This document shows positions 34,744 through 43,351 of a DNA stretch of 64,000 nucleotides, piece after piece. Source of the stretch: Collinsella sp. (lineage in GTDB: Bacteria; Actinomycetota; Coriobacteriia; Coriobacteriales; Coriobacteriaceae). Location: positions 1 through 64,000 of the forward strand of contig JAHYYI010000005.1 of NCBI GenBank assembly GCA_019425045.1, in the 5' to 3' direction. A program made the translations under genes and the position numbers. Positions within the stretch are counted from its first letter, which is position 1; the number at the start of each line of letters is the position of its first letter. The notes below the pieces were generated by a model. That model searched no databases. It had not been told where the DNA came from and saw only the letters and a program-made list of their open reading frames with translations.

Positions 34744-36257
34744 TGGAGAAGCGAGGCAACACGGGCTACGCCGAGGCGTGGCTGCGCCGCATGGGATACC
34801 AGCCGGACACCCGCATGCAGGGCATGGTGGGCGTCTGGTTCGGCTGGTTCGCGGCGAACAACGGCTGGTACCACTACAGCGAGCGGCGCGGCTTCCGCGT
34901 GTACAAGCGCGAGCGCGCCAGCCTGCACCCGGCGGCGCTCGTGGCCGACGAGTGGGCCAGTCTGCTCATGAACGAGAGCACGATCATCTCCAGCACGAGC
35001 GACGAGCGCCGCGCCTGGATGGCGCGCTACTTCGCCAACCCCACGGCGACGGGCGGCGTCGGCGACGAGGGGCACGAGGACGGCCAGGCCGCGCCGCAGC
35101 CGACAGAGGACGGCGACGCGCCCACATCGTTCGCCATGGACAACGCCGACTTCATAGCCCGCGCGTTCGCCATGGGCACCGGCGCGTGGGTCATCGAGCC
35201 GCGAGGCGTGACCGACAGCGCCTACACGCCGGACGCCGAGCTGCGCATCGTGAGATACGACGCAAGCCAGATAATCCCGCTCACGTGGAGCGCCGACGAC
35301 TGCACGCAGTGCGCGTTCGTGGGCCGCGTGGAGGTCGCCGGGCGCGACTACGACCAGTGCCAGGCCCACGTGCTCAAGGGCGGCACCTACCACATCCTCA
35401 CGCAGCTGTTCGACACCCGCACGCACAAGCAGGTGACGGTCGAGGGCATCAGCGCCGACATGGACACGCGCTGCACCCGCCCGCTTTTCGCGCTGGTGCG
35501 CCCCGCCGTGTCGAACCGCTTCTACGACTACTGCGCGATGGGCGCGAGCGTGTACTGCAACGCCGTGGGGGCCATGAAGGTGGTCGACGAGGCCGCCACC
35601 TCCCTGCTCGACCACATTCGCGTGGGCCGCCCGCGCACGTTCGTGGACAAGACCCTCATAGAGTCCAAGACCGACAAGGGGCCGGACGGCAGCCTCACGA
35701 AGACCTACTACGCCTTCGGCGAGGCCGACGACACCATCTTCAGCATGAACCCCGGCGACGAGGGGTCGGCCAAGATTCAGACCGTTCAGAGCGACCTCAA
35801 GGCCGACGAGAACGCCAGCGCCATCAACACGGGCCTGCGCCTGCTGTCGGTGGCGTGCGGCTTCGGCAACTGCTACTTCTCCTGGGAGTCGCACACGGGC
35901 CTGAAGACCGCCAAGGAGGTGGCGGCCGACAACTCGCAGCTGATGCGATCCATCCACCGGCACGAGAACGCCCTGCGCAAGTCCATCGTGCGCCTCGTGA
36001 ACGGCATGGCCGACGCGTGCCGCAGCATCAAGGGCGAGGCCGTGCCCTACGGCGACGTCACCGTGGACTTCGACGACTCCATCATCAGCGACACGCAGAG
36101 CGCGCGCGAGATGGCCATGAGCGAGGTCGGCGCGGGCATCATGGCCCCGTGGGAGTACCGCCGCCGCTTCTACGGCGAGACCAGCAACGAGGCCAAGGCC
36201 AACGTGCCCGAGCAGCAGGGCGGCGCGTTCGACATGCTGGGCGACGGGCTCGCCTGA
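34743..36257 (+). CDS. portal protein
   Basis: 504 residues, SPP1 gp6/phage_prot_Gp6-like. The N-terminal part has ERRGFRVYKRERASLHPAAL and VADEWASLLMNE, then AMGTGAWVIEPRG, a wing region, and TGLKTAKEVAADNSQLMRSI near residue 390 with the clip and crown helices. It forms the dodecameric DNA gate of the head. It abuts terL (TGATG) and the MuF gene (TGATG). Confidence 0.93.
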   Translation: MEKRGNTGYAEAWLRRMGYQPDTRMQGMVGVWFGWFAANNGWYHYSERRGFRVYKRERASLHPAALVADEWASLLMNESTIISSTSDERRAWMARYFANPTATGGVGDEGHEDGQAAPQPTEDGDAPTSFAMDNADFIARAFAMGTGAWVIEPRGVTDSAYTPDAELRIVRYDASQIIPLTWSADDCTQCAFVGRVEVAGRDYDQCQAHVLKGGTYHILTQLFDTRTHKQVTVEGISADMDTRCTRPLFALVRPAVSNRFYDYCAMGASVYCNAVGAMKVVDEAATSLLDHIRVGRPRTFVDKTLIESKTDKGPDGSLTKTYYAFGEADDTIFSMNPGDEGSAKIQTVQSDLKADENASAINTGLRLLSVACGFGNCYFSWESHTGLKTAKEVAADNSQLMRSIHRHENALRKSIVRLVNGMADACRSIKGEAVPYGDVTVDFDDSIISDTQSAREMAMSEVGAGIMAPWEYRRRFYGETSNEAKANVPEQQGGAFDMLGDGLA

Positions 36258-37930
36258 TGCTGGGGCCGGACTACATAGAGCACTTCACCGACGCAGCGCA
36301 GGGGGCCATGGACGAATACACCCTGCGCCTGGTGTGCATCTACGCCGCGCTCATAGGCTCCATCGACTTCGAGGGCGACAGCGCCTACTCGCAGGCCGCC
36401 CGCAAGGCGGCGCTTGCCGCCAAGGACGTGCAGAAGGCCATGAACGAGGAGGGCCGCAGAGCCGCGCGCGAGGCTGCCAAGGCTGCGGCCGAGGCCGTGG
36501 CCAAGAGCGCCGAGGCCGACCTGGCCACGCTGGGCACGGCCATGGGCGCGCTGTCAAAGGCGATGCAGTGGAGGCTGCACAACTCCGCGCGGGCCACGGC
36601 GGCGGGCGTTCAGGAGGTGATCAGCCGCGACAACCTGAAGATGCCCGCCAACGTGCAGCGCGCGTACCTGGAGGTCGTGGCCCAGGCCGTGGCGCAGGTG
36701 AACTCGGGCATGGCCGGGTACGAGAAGGCGACCCGCGACGCCGTGCTGAAGCTGGCGCGGCGCGGCGTGTCCGTGGTGGAGTACAAGAGCGGGGCGTGGG
36801 CGCAGGCGGACGTGGCCATGCGCCGCCACATCCGCACCCAGGTGGTGCAGGCGGGCAGCCGCAACACGCTGGACCTCATGGAGGAGACCGGGCACGACCT
36901 CGTGCAGACCTCCTCGCACGGCGGGGCGCGCCCGAGCCACGCCAAGTGGCAGGGCCGCGTGTTCAGCCTGTCGGGCAAGTCCAAGAAGTACCCGCCCTTC
37001 AGCCGGACCGGTTACGGCGCCGTTGACGGCCTGTGCGGGGCCAACTGCAAGCACGACTTCGGCATCTACGTGGAGGGCCAGCCGCTGAGGTACGAGCGCG
37101 ACCCCGACGGCGGCGACGAGAAGCGCGAGGAGCGGTACCAGGCCGAGCAGAAGCAGCGCGAAATCGAGCGCGGCATACGCGCGACCAAGCGAGAGGCGGT
37201 CGCCCTGAAGGCGGCGGGGCTCGACGACACCAAGGAGCGCGTGCGCCTGGGCAAGCTGCAGAAGCGCCAGCGCGAGCACATAGCGGCCCACCCCTATCTG
37301 TCCCGAGACTACTCAAGGGAGAACCCCTACGAGACAGGCAACAAGAAACGCGCCCTCACCCGTCAGACGGCCAGCCGCACGGCCTACATGGCGCAACCGG
37401 ACGTCAAGGCGGCAATAGCCGAGGCGGGCGTGAGCCGCAAGCGCGTAGGCGAGCTGATCAAGGCGGGCGGCGATGGCTTCGGCCTCATGGCCAAGGCGGA
37501 GCGCGACAAGGTTCTCAGGACCGCCATAAACCAGGCCAATGCCGAGAAGGCGCGCGACCTGCGCGTGGCCGACGCCGCAGCGATGGCGGTGCACGACGAC
37601 AAGCAGGCGAAGCACATAGCGGGCAGCCGCCAGCACGAGCAGTACGTGGCGAACCTGAAGCGCAAGGGCAGCGAGTACAAGGAGCCGAGCTGCATCACCG
37701 CGACGCTCGAAGAGGTGCGAGACCTCGTTTCAAAGCACGCGGGAACGGGGCTGGCGCGTGCGACGCGCGCCGGAAGCTGGAACAAACGCGAAGTTTGCGA
37801 TGCAGGGCGCGTGATCGGATACGTAATCGGCGATAATGGAGAGCATATCCCGACCACGCGTTTCACCATCCACTATGCCGATGGCGACGTGCATATCGTC
37901 CCGGCGAAACCGAAGGAGGCACAGCAATGA
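36257..37930 (+). CDS. MuF-type minor capsid protein with C-terminal Ntox50-like toxin domain
   Basis: 557 residues. The first about 330 residues are a phage minor capsid protein 2/MuF region (NSARATAAGVQEVISRDNLK; TSSHGGARPSHAKWQG; YGAVDGLCGANCKHDFG, the usual zinc- or knob-like signature). A charged linker follows. The last about 105 residues (from about 448; DDKQAKHIAGSRQHEQYV, NKREVCDAGRVIGYVI, TRFTIHYADGDVHIVPAKP) match the pattern of polymorphic toxin domain Ntox50, a predicted RNase. Such MuF-toxin fusions are known in temperate phages and may be delivered with the DNA. The next gene overlaps it by 4 bases and is the likely immunity gene. Confidence 0.85.
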   Translation: MLGPDYIEHFTDAAQGAMDEYTLRLVCIYAALIGSIDFEGDSAYSQAARKAALAAKDVQKAMNEEGRRAAREAAKAAAEAVAKSAEADLATLGTAMGALSKAMQWRLHNSARATAAGVQEVISRDNLKMPANVQRAYLEVVAQAVAQVNSGMAGYEKATRDAVLKLARRGVSVVEYKSGAWAQADVAMRRHIRTQVVQAGSRNTLDLMEETGHDLVQTSSHGGARPSHAKWQGRVFSLSGKSKKYPPFSRTGYGAVDGLCGANCKHDFGIYVEGQPLRYERDPDGGDEKREERYQAEQKQREIERGIRATKREAVALKAAGLDDTKERVRLGKLQKRQREHIAAHPYLSRDYSRENPYETGNKKRALTRQTASRTAYMAQPDVKAAIAEAGVSRKRVGELIKAGGDGFGLMAKAERDKVLRTAINQANAEKARDLRVADAAAMAVHDDKQAKHIAGSRQHEQYVANLKRKGSEYKEPSCITATLEEVRDLVSKHAGTGLARATRAGSWNKREVCDAGRVIGYVIGDNGEHIPTTRFTIHYADGDVHIVPAKPKEAQQ

Positions 37931-38130
37931 AGCTATCGGAAGCGGTGAAGTATTTTCGCCAGCAGGTCAAGGTGACGTGCACCGACGGACAGGTGGTCAC
38001 GGGCAAGTTCGACGACTACCAGAGCGATGCCGAATCGCTGGACGAGCCGAACACCATAGGCATCGACAACGGCGCGGGCATCATCGTGGACATACCCGTC
38101 GACGAGGTGGCGAGCATCGCCGCCCTGTAA
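37927..38130 (+). CDS. putative immunity protein to MuF toxin (LSm-like small protein)
   Basis: 67 residues, mostly beta: QVKVTCTDGQVVTGKFDDYQ, ending with VDIPVDEVASIAAL. The pattern resembles an Sm/LSm-like barrel. It starts at ATGA overlapping the toxin stop and is followed at once by a terminator, so toxin and this gene form the end of a transcription unit. That coupling is the main reason to call it immunity; no experimental basis is visible. Confidence 0.65.
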   Translation: MKLSEAVKYFRQQVKVTCTDGQVVTGKFDDYQSDAESLDEPNTIGIDNGAGIIVDIPVDEVASIAAL

Positions 38131-38155
38131 CCACAACCGAACAGCGAACGGCATC

Positions 38156-38186
38156 AAGGCCGCCCATCACGGGCGGCCTTTTCTTT
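38156..38186 (+). terminator. terminator after toxin-immunity pair
   Basis: A 10-bp perfect stem (AAGGCCGCCC with GGGCGGCCTT), 5-base loop and TTTTCTTTT. The following GCCTGGCGACACCTCG recurs after the terminator at 53863. Confidence 0.9.
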
Positions 38187-38323
38187 TGCCTGGCGACACC
38201 TCGGGGAAGATGCGGTCACGCGATGGGGCGGCGACAACATGCCCCGCACGCGACCGCGGCGACAACGGCGGGCCATCCAAGCGCGCAGGGAAGCGCGAAA
38301 ACCAAACACGGAAGGAGCAAGCG

Positions 38324-38881
38324 ATGGCTGAAGACAACAAGCCCCAGGGAAACGAGGGCGGCGAAGGCCAGCAGACCGAGCCCCAGAAGGAGGTCGTGTC
38401 CTACGCGAAGTACAAGCGCGAGACCGACGAGTACCAGGAGCAGGTGAAGGCCCTCAAGGCCGAGCTGGAGCAGCGCGACAAGCAGATCGAGGAGTTCACC
38501 TCCAAGGCGGGCAACGCCGAGGAGCTGCAGGCCGCGCTCGACAAGGCCAAGGCCGACAACGAGGCGTACAAGGCCGACGCCGAGAAGCGCGAGGCCGACA
38601 TGCGCCGCGACTTCGCCATCGACACCAAGCTGGCGCAGATGGGGGTGCGCAACGCCAAGGCGGCGCGCGCGATCATCCCGAACATCGCCGACGCGAAGCT
38701 GGACGAGCAGGGCAACCTAACGGGCATCGACTTCGAGGCCCTGAAGAAGGACAACGCCTACATGTTCACCGACCAGCCCCGCGAGAGCGCGGGCGGCGAC
38801 CCCAAGGGCGGCGCAGGCTCCGACGGCCTGGCCGACTTCCGCGCAGCTTTCGGACTCACCGACGAATCTTCAAAGGAGTAA
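38324..38881 (+). CDS. capsid scaffolding protein (GP20-like)
   Basis: 185 residues: disordered start, long coiled coil (about 35-115; ETDEYQEQVKALKAELEQRD), then DFAIDTKLAQMGVRNAKAAR and LFAL-type end. The layout is that of phage minor structural GP20 scaffolds, placed directly before the major capsid gene. GAAGGAG site 6 bases before the ATG. Confidence 0.9.
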   Translation: MAEDNKPQGNEGGEGQQTEPQKEVVSYAKYKRETDEYQEQVKALKAELEQRDKQIEEFTSKAGNAEELQAALDKAKADNEAYKADAEKREADMRRDFAIDTKLAQMGVRNAKAARAIIPNIADAKLDEQGNLTGIDFEALKKDNAYMFTDQPRESAGGDPKGGAGSDGLADFRAAFGLTDESSKE

Positions 38882-38884
38882 ATC

Positions 38885-39766
38885 ATGCCAAGCAACATCG
38901 AACTGCCCAAGGGCTACGAGAACGTGCTCATGGAGGCGTACCGCAAGGAATCCCTGACCGCAGTGCTTGAGAGCGCCGCGCCGCAGGGCAACATCGCGCA
39001 GATGGAGCAGCTGGGCGAGTTCTACTACCCCGTCTACTCCATGGGCGGCCTGGGCGACGTGCAGGCCAACGGGCGACTGCCGCAGAACAGCGGCGCGTCC
39101 CTGACTTGGAAGCCCATCAGCGCCAACTACGACCGCGGCACCATCCTGGAAATCGACCAGAAAGTGGACGCCCAGTCCTTCAACCTGGCGTTCGGCAACG
39201 CCGCCGCGCACTTCAACCGCACCAAGGTGGTGCCCGAGGGAGACGCGTTCGTGTTCTCCACGCTGTGCGCAGGCACCGGCATCACCAAGGAGCAGAAGAC
39301 CTACGCCGACGGCGCGGACATGCTCAAGGGCCTGAACGCCGCCATGTGCGACATGGACGAGAAGGAGGTGCCGGAAGAGGGCCGCGTGCTGTTCATCACC
39401 CCCACCCTGCTGGGTATGGTGAAGGACCTGGACACCACCAAGTCCCGAGAGGCGCTGGACGGCTTCTCCTCCATCGTGAAGGTGCCGCAGTCCCGCTTCT
39501 ACAGCGCCATCGACCTCTTGGACGGCACCACCAAGGACGAGGAGATCGGCCACTACAAGAAGGGCACCGGCGCGGTGGACATGAACTTCCTCATCGTCCA
39601 CAAGGACGCCGTGGTGCTGCGCTGGAACTTCGCGCACGGCAAGGTCATCGACGCCGAAGACAACCAGCAGGGCTTCGGCCACCTGTTCAAGTACCGCAAG
39701 TACGGCGTGTGCGGCGTGCGCGAGAACCTGGCGCACTACATCACCGCAGGCATGAAGGCCGCGTAG
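38885..39766 (+). CDS. major capsid protein
   Basis: 293 residues with HK97-like features: an N-arm, then LTWKPISANYDRGTILEIDQ, VFSTLCAGTGITKEQK, VLFITPTLLGMVKDL and NFLIVHKDAVVLRWN-type beta elements. Position directly after the scaffold and before connector genes supports the call. Confidence 0.92.
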   Translation: MPSNIELPKGYENVLMEAYRKESLTAVLESAAPQGNIAQMEQLGEFYYPVYSMGGLGDVQANGRLPQNSGASLTWKPISANYDRGTILEIDQKVDAQSFNLAFGNAAAHFNRTKVVPEGDAFVFSTLCAGTGITKEQKTYADGADMLKGLNAAMCDMDEKEVPEEGRVLFITPTLLGMVKDLDTTKSREALDGFSSIVKVPQSRFYSAIDLLDGTTKDEEIGHYKKGTGAVDMNFLIVHKDAVVLRWNFAHGKVIDAEDNQQGFGHLFKYRKYGVCGVRENLAHYITAGMKAA

Positions 39767-39780
39767 GAAGGAGGCGCGAC

Positions 39781-39936
39781 ATGCGCACCGTTGGACTGGC
39801 CTTCGAGAAGGAGGCCCCGAAGAAGGCCAAGCCCGCCAAGGGCAAGGCGGAAAAGCCCGAGGCGAAGGCCGCAGACGAGCAGCCCGCCAAGGGCAAGGCG
39901 GAAAAGCCCGAGGAGGCCGAGGGCGATGGGGACTAG
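39781..39936 (+). CDS. small Lys-Glu-Ala-rich protein with an internal duplication
   Basis: 51 residues. The segment PAKGKAEKPE occurs twice (about 19-28 and 36-45), reflecting a direct DNA repeat 52 bp apart. GAAGGAGG precedes the ATG by 6 bases. Possibly a capsid-associated basic peptide; unknown. Confidence 0.7.
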   Translation: MRTVGLAFEKEAPKKAKPAKGKAEKPEAKAADEQPAKGKAEKPEEAEGDGD

Positions 39937-40285
39937 CGCCCCGACCTACGAGGACTACCTGGCAGCCGGGCGCGGGGAGCTGTCCGCCGAGGAGTTCAAG
40001 GCGGCGCTCCCCCACGCCACGGCGGCCGTGCGCGACCTGATCTTCCCCAACGAGCCGGACGGCTCCGAGGAGTGGGCGCGCGCGGTCATGGCGGCCTGCG
40101 AGGTCGATGCGGCGTACGGATGTTCCGGCGGCATCATGGAGGGCGGCGGGTTCACCGTCGGCTCGTTCACGTGGAACCCCGGCACCGGGATAGAGGGCAG
40201 CTACCGCCGCGACATGCAGGCGGCCGTGCAGAGCGAGCTGCTGGGCACGCCTCTGCTGTATCCGGGCCTGGGGGGCGCGAGATGA
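39926..40285 (+). CDS. head-tail connector protein (gp6-like)
   Basis: 119 residues. TYEDYLAAGRGELSAEEFK, helical DLIFPN segment and GSEEWARAVMAACEVDAAYG are typical of the small helical adaptor after the capsid gene. It overlaps its neighbours. Confidence 0.78.
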   Translation: MGTSAPTYEDYLAAGRGELSAEEFKAALPHATAAVRDLIFPNEPDGSEEWARAVMAACEVDAAYGCSGGIMEGGGFTVGSFTWNPGTGIEGSYRRDMQAAVQSELLGTPLLYPGLGGAR

Positions 40286-40611
40286 TGCGGGTGCCGCGCT
40301 CGGCGCGGCCCTCCACCATGCTCGTCAAGGTGCCCAGGGAGGGCGGCTACGGCGGCGAGTTCGAGCAGCCCGTCGAGGTGCGCCGCGTGCGCTTCGAGCC
40401 CGCCTCGGCGTGGCTCGTGCGCGAGTACGCCCTGGGCGACGGCGCGCAGGGCCTCGTGATAGCCGACGGCGCGGACAGCCCCGGCATGTTCGACGTGCCG
40501 GTGGGCAGCCGCGTGAGCATCGACGGGGGCGAGTGGATGAACGTGGCGAGGTGCACGCCCCGCCGCGCGTTCGGCACCCGTCCCCACCACTGGGAACTGG
40601 AGGTGAGGTAG
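40282..40611 (+). CDS. head closure / minor capsid protein
   Basis: 109 residues, beta-rich (VEVRRVRFEPASAWLVREYA; GLVIADGADSPGMFDVPVGS), as in putative phage minor capsid proteins of this position. Overlap ATGATG at its start. Confidence 0.75.
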   Translation: MMRVPRSARPSTMLVKVPREGGYGGEFEQPVEVRRVRFEPASAWLVREYALGDGAQGLVIADGADSPGMFDVPVGSRVSIDGGEWMNVARCTPRRAFGTRPHHWELEVR

Positions 40612-40613
40612 CC

Positions 40614-40964
40614 ATGCCCGCAGCAGTTACGGTCGACCTGACCAAGCTCATGAAGCGTTTCAGCGCGAAGGAGCTGGAGGCCAAGCAGGTGAAGTTCGCC
40701 ATGAGCGTGGCCGAGGACATGAACGCGTTCACGCCAGAGGACACCAAGCGCATGCACAACTCCATGCAGGCCGCCTCCGACTTCAGGCAGGGCCTCGTCA
40801 TATGGGACGCCGACTACGCCGCCTACGTGCGCGACCTGCCCGACAGCTCCATCAAGCACGGCAAGAACCCGAGGGCCAAGGCCGACTGGCCGAAGGCCGC
40901 GAAGGAAGCGCATGGCGAGGACTGGGAGCGCCTGGCCGTCGACCTCCTGACCGAGGGGGCGTGA
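40614..40964 (+). CDS. minor capsid protein (HK97 gp10-like)
   Basis: 116 residues. DLTKLMKRFSAKELEAKQVK then NAFTPEDTKRMHNSMQAAS and a VIWDADYAAYVR segment resemble tail-completion/minor capsid proteins. Encoded between head closure and tail terminator genes. Confidence 0.78.
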   Translation: MPAAVTVDLTKLMKRFSAKELEAKQVKFAMSVAEDMNAFTPEDTKRMHNSMQAASDFRQGLVIWDADYAAYVRDLPDSSIKHGKNPRAKADWPKAAKEAHGEDWERLAVDLLTEGA

Positions 40965-40965
40965 C

Positions 40966-41364
40966 ATGGCCCCGGACGTGATGGAGGCGGCGAAGGCCGC
41001 CATAGAGGCCCTGGGCTACGGCCCGGTGCTCCTCACCCGCCTGGCCGCCTCGCGCGGCCACGACGACGCGGTGGTGCTGCGGCCCATGCCCACCACCGAC
41101 GTGGTGCGCCACATGGACGGCACCCGCCGCGTGGGATACGTGCTACAGGTCATCGTGAAGGACACCTCCGAGGCCAAGGCCATGGGCGACGCCTGCGACC
41201 TGGCCGACGCGTTGGACGGGGCCGACCTGTCCTCGCCCACCGGCTCCTACGGTTTCACCAGCGCGGCGCTGTACACAGAGCCGCAGGAGATAACGCCGTC
41301 GGAGGGCGGGCCGTACCTGTGGGAGTTCCGAATCAAAGCGACCATAACCATAGAGAAGGGATAA
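40966..41364 (+). CDS. tail terminator / minor capsid protein
   Basis: 132 residues, alpha-beta mix (VVRHMDGTRRVGYVLQVIVK; YLWEFRIKATITIEKG), in the usual place for a tail terminator just before the major tail protein. Confidence 0.75.
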   Translation: MAPDVMEAAKAAIEALGYGPVLLTRLAASRGHDDAVVLRPMPTTDVVRHMDGTRRVGYVLQVIVKDTSEAKAMGDACDLADALDGADLSSPTGSYGFTSAALYTEPQEITPSEGGPYLWEFRIKATITIEKG

Positions 41365-41366
41365 CG

Positions 41367-42083
41367 ATGGCAAAGAACCAAGACCTGGGCTTCGCGCCCA
41401 ACTACATGAGCGCGCTGGAGATCGACACTACGCCAGACGCGGCCAGCCCCACGTGGGCCATCTTCTCGCGCGGCATCACCGAGGTGAAGCCGACCACCAA
41501 CGAGACCACCGAGACCAAGGACTACTACGACGGCTACGGCACTCCCACCGACAAGGTGAAGAGCGTGCAGCCGCAGTACGAGGTCACAGGCGACCGCTGC
41601 TACGGCGACCCCGCGCAGGACTTCGTTGCCAGCCTGGCGCTTGAGACCGGCGAGGGCCGCACGGGCCACTTCCGCCACACCGACCCCAACGGCGACGTGG
41701 TGGAGGGCGACTGCACCTACCTGGGCCTGACCGTCGGCTCGCAGCAGGGCGCGGCATCCGACCCCGGCGCGTTCTCCTGCACAATCTCGGGCGCTGGCGC
41801 TATGCGCTACATCCCCGCCAACAAGCTCAAGCAGCCCACGGGTGTCACCTGCACCGCGCCGACCGGCCCGGCCGTGGGCAAGTCCATGAAGCTCGCGCCG
41901 ACCGTCACGCCCGCCGAGGCGAACGCCAAGTGCTTCTTCGCATCGGGCAACACCGACGTGGCCACCGTCGACAGCGACGGCAACGTGACGGGCGTGGCCG
42001 CAGGCGAGGCGGTCATCACCGTGCGCTGCGCGTCCAAGCCGAGCATCTGCACGCAGGTGAAGGTCACCGTGGCGGCGAAGTAG
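41367..42083 (+). CDS. major tail protein with C-terminal Ig-like (BIG2) domain
   Basis: 238 residues. The tail-tube domain is about 1-155 (TEVKPTTNETTETKDYYDGY; DRCYGDPAQDFVASLAL). The C-terminal BIG2 fold (about 158-238) shows the pattern VGKSMKLAPTVTPAEAN, DVATVDSDGNVTGVAAGEA and VITVRC. The Ig domain would decorate the tail tube and may bind carbohydrate weakly. Confidence 0.93.
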   Translation: MAKNQDLGFAPNYMSALEIDTTPDAASPTWAIFSRGITEVKPTTNETTETKDYYDGYGTPTDKVKSVQPQYEVTGDRCYGDPAQDFVASLALETGEGRTGHFRHTDPNGDVVEGDCTYLGLTVGSQQGAASDPGAFSCTISGAGAMRYIPANKLKQPTGVTCTAPTGPAVGKSMKLAPTVTPAEANAKCFFASGNTDVATVDSDGNVTGVAAGEAVITVRCASKPSICTQVKVTVAAK

Positions 42084-42117
42084 CCGCAGGCGACACCAGA
42101 CATAACCTCCTGGACAT

Positions 42118-42155
42118 GGGGGCGCGGGCTAGTGAGCGGCCCGCGCCCCTTTTCT
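42118..42155 (+). terminator. terminator after major tail gene
   Basis: An 11-bp perfect stem (GGGGCGCGGGC with GCCCGCGCCCC) and TTTTCTA. It probably limits transcription downstream of the abundant tail protein. Confidence 0.85.
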
Positions 42156-42191
42156 ATGCCCGACGCTCACCGCTCACGAAAGGGGCAACAA

Positions 42192-42695
42192 ATGGAACTT
42201 CTGAAAAACATCCGCGCGTACGAGGACGTGTTCTTCGAGGACCCCGAGGAGAACCCCGACACGCCGCGCTTCCGCGTGTGGTTCGACGACAAGCACATCG
42301 AGGAGTACCTGGCCAAGGTCGGCAACGCCATCGACCGCGCGCAGGCCAACGAGCAGATGGCCCGCGAGGCCGACACCCCCGAGAAGGCGGCCGAGGCCAA
42401 CGCCGCGCAGGCCCGCCTCATGAAGCGCACCATTTCGGCGTTCATCGGCACCGAGGGCTGGGAGCAGCTGCTCGCGTGGATGGGCGGCGACGAGGGCCCC
42501 ATCGCGCCCGAGGAGAACATCCGCATCCTGGGCGAGGTCTTCGCCACGTTCCTCAACATGTTGGCGCGCCACGCGACCAGCGAGCAGCTGATGGCGTGCG
42601 GCCTTGCATACAGCGAGCGCGCCGATCAGGTCCAGGCGCTCAACCGCGCCCAGCGCCGCGCTAAGGCCAAGCGCAAGAAGAAGGGCGGCAAGTAA
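42192..42695 (+). CDS. tail assembly chaperone
   Basis: 167 residues (FRVWFDDKHIEEYLAKVGNA; LARHATSEQLMACGLAYSER, basic tail QRRAKAKRKKKGGK). Position between major tail and tape-measure genes supports the call. Unlike many phages, the next gene is reached by an overlap (TAATG) rather than an obvious slippery site. Confidence 0.8.
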   Translation: MELLKNIRAYEDVFFEDPEENPDTPRFRVWFDDKHIEEYLAKVGNAIDRAQANEQMAREADTPEKAAEANAAQARLMKRTISAFIGTEGWEQLLAWMGGDEGPIAPEENIRILGEVFATFLNMLARHATSEQLMACGLAYSERADQVQALNRAQRRAKAKRKKKGGK

Positions 42696-43351
42696 TGCTG
42701 CCAGCCGCGCTCACGGCCGAGCGGGTGCGGCTGCCCGACGGCACGAGCGCCACGCGCTACCCGTGGAACGGCGAGGAGGTGCTGGTGCGCGACGACGCGC
42801 TCACGATCATCCGCGTCATCGAGGTGCTGACCGACGAGGGCAAGTCCGACGACCAGCGCCGGGACGAGTTCCTGGCGCTGTTCTTCGTGGACTGGGCGGA
42901 CGCGTGGTGCGCATGCGACTACGACGCCGCCGAGTTCGTGCGGATGCGCGACGCGGCGGTATGGGACATGTGCGGACTCGACCTGACCGGCGACCGCCCG
43001 CACGAGACCCCGCTGTGGGACTTGGAGGAGGACGCGGCGCGCATACGCACCAGCTTCCGCCAGGCCTACGGCATCGAGTGGGACGAGGTGCGCGGTCGCA
43101 TCAGCTTTGCCGAGTTCGTGGCACTCGTGGGCGGCTGCCCGCAGGACACGCCGCTCGGCGCGGCCATCCACTACCGCAACCCGGCGACCAAGCCGAAGCC
43201 AACCAAATACAACAGGCAGGAGGTCGAGGCCTGGAACGCCGCCCACAAGGCGTTCGAACTCGGCAAAGGCCGCAGCTCACACGGCTCTGAGGAAGGAAGC
43301 GACGCGGCGATGCGCGATGTGTTCGCCGCGCTCAAGAGAGCGACGAGGTGA
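42695..43351 (+). CDS. Gp15-family tail protein
   Basis: 218 residues resembling bacteriophage Gp15 proteins (YPWNGEEVLVRDDALTIIRV, DFFVDW-like FFVDWADAWCA, WDLEEDAARIRTSFRQAYGI). It is the second assembly-chaperone-like gene and precedes the tape measure. Confidence 0.85.
   Translation: MLPAALTAERVRLPDGTSATRYPWNGEEVLVRDDALTIIRVIEVLTDEGKSDDQRRDEFLALFFVDWADAWCACDYDAAEFVRMRDAAVWDMCGLDLTGDRPHETPLWDLEEDAARIRTSFRQAYGIEWDEVRGRISFAEFVALVGGCPQDTPLGAAIHYRNPATKPKPTKYNRQEVEAWNAAHKAFELGKGRSSHGSEEGSDAAMRDVFAALKRATR

Noticed and set aside
34778..37930. A 1050-codon plus-strand frame running into the MuF gene
   Set aside because: Only the part from 36257 matches a protein family. The upstream part overlaps the portal gene in a wrong frame.
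42600..42720. Programmed -1 frameshift between the tail chaperone genes
   Set aside because: A run of A-rich Lys codons is present (AAGAAGAAGGG), but both genes have separate starts with a TAATG junction and no convincing slippery heptamer.
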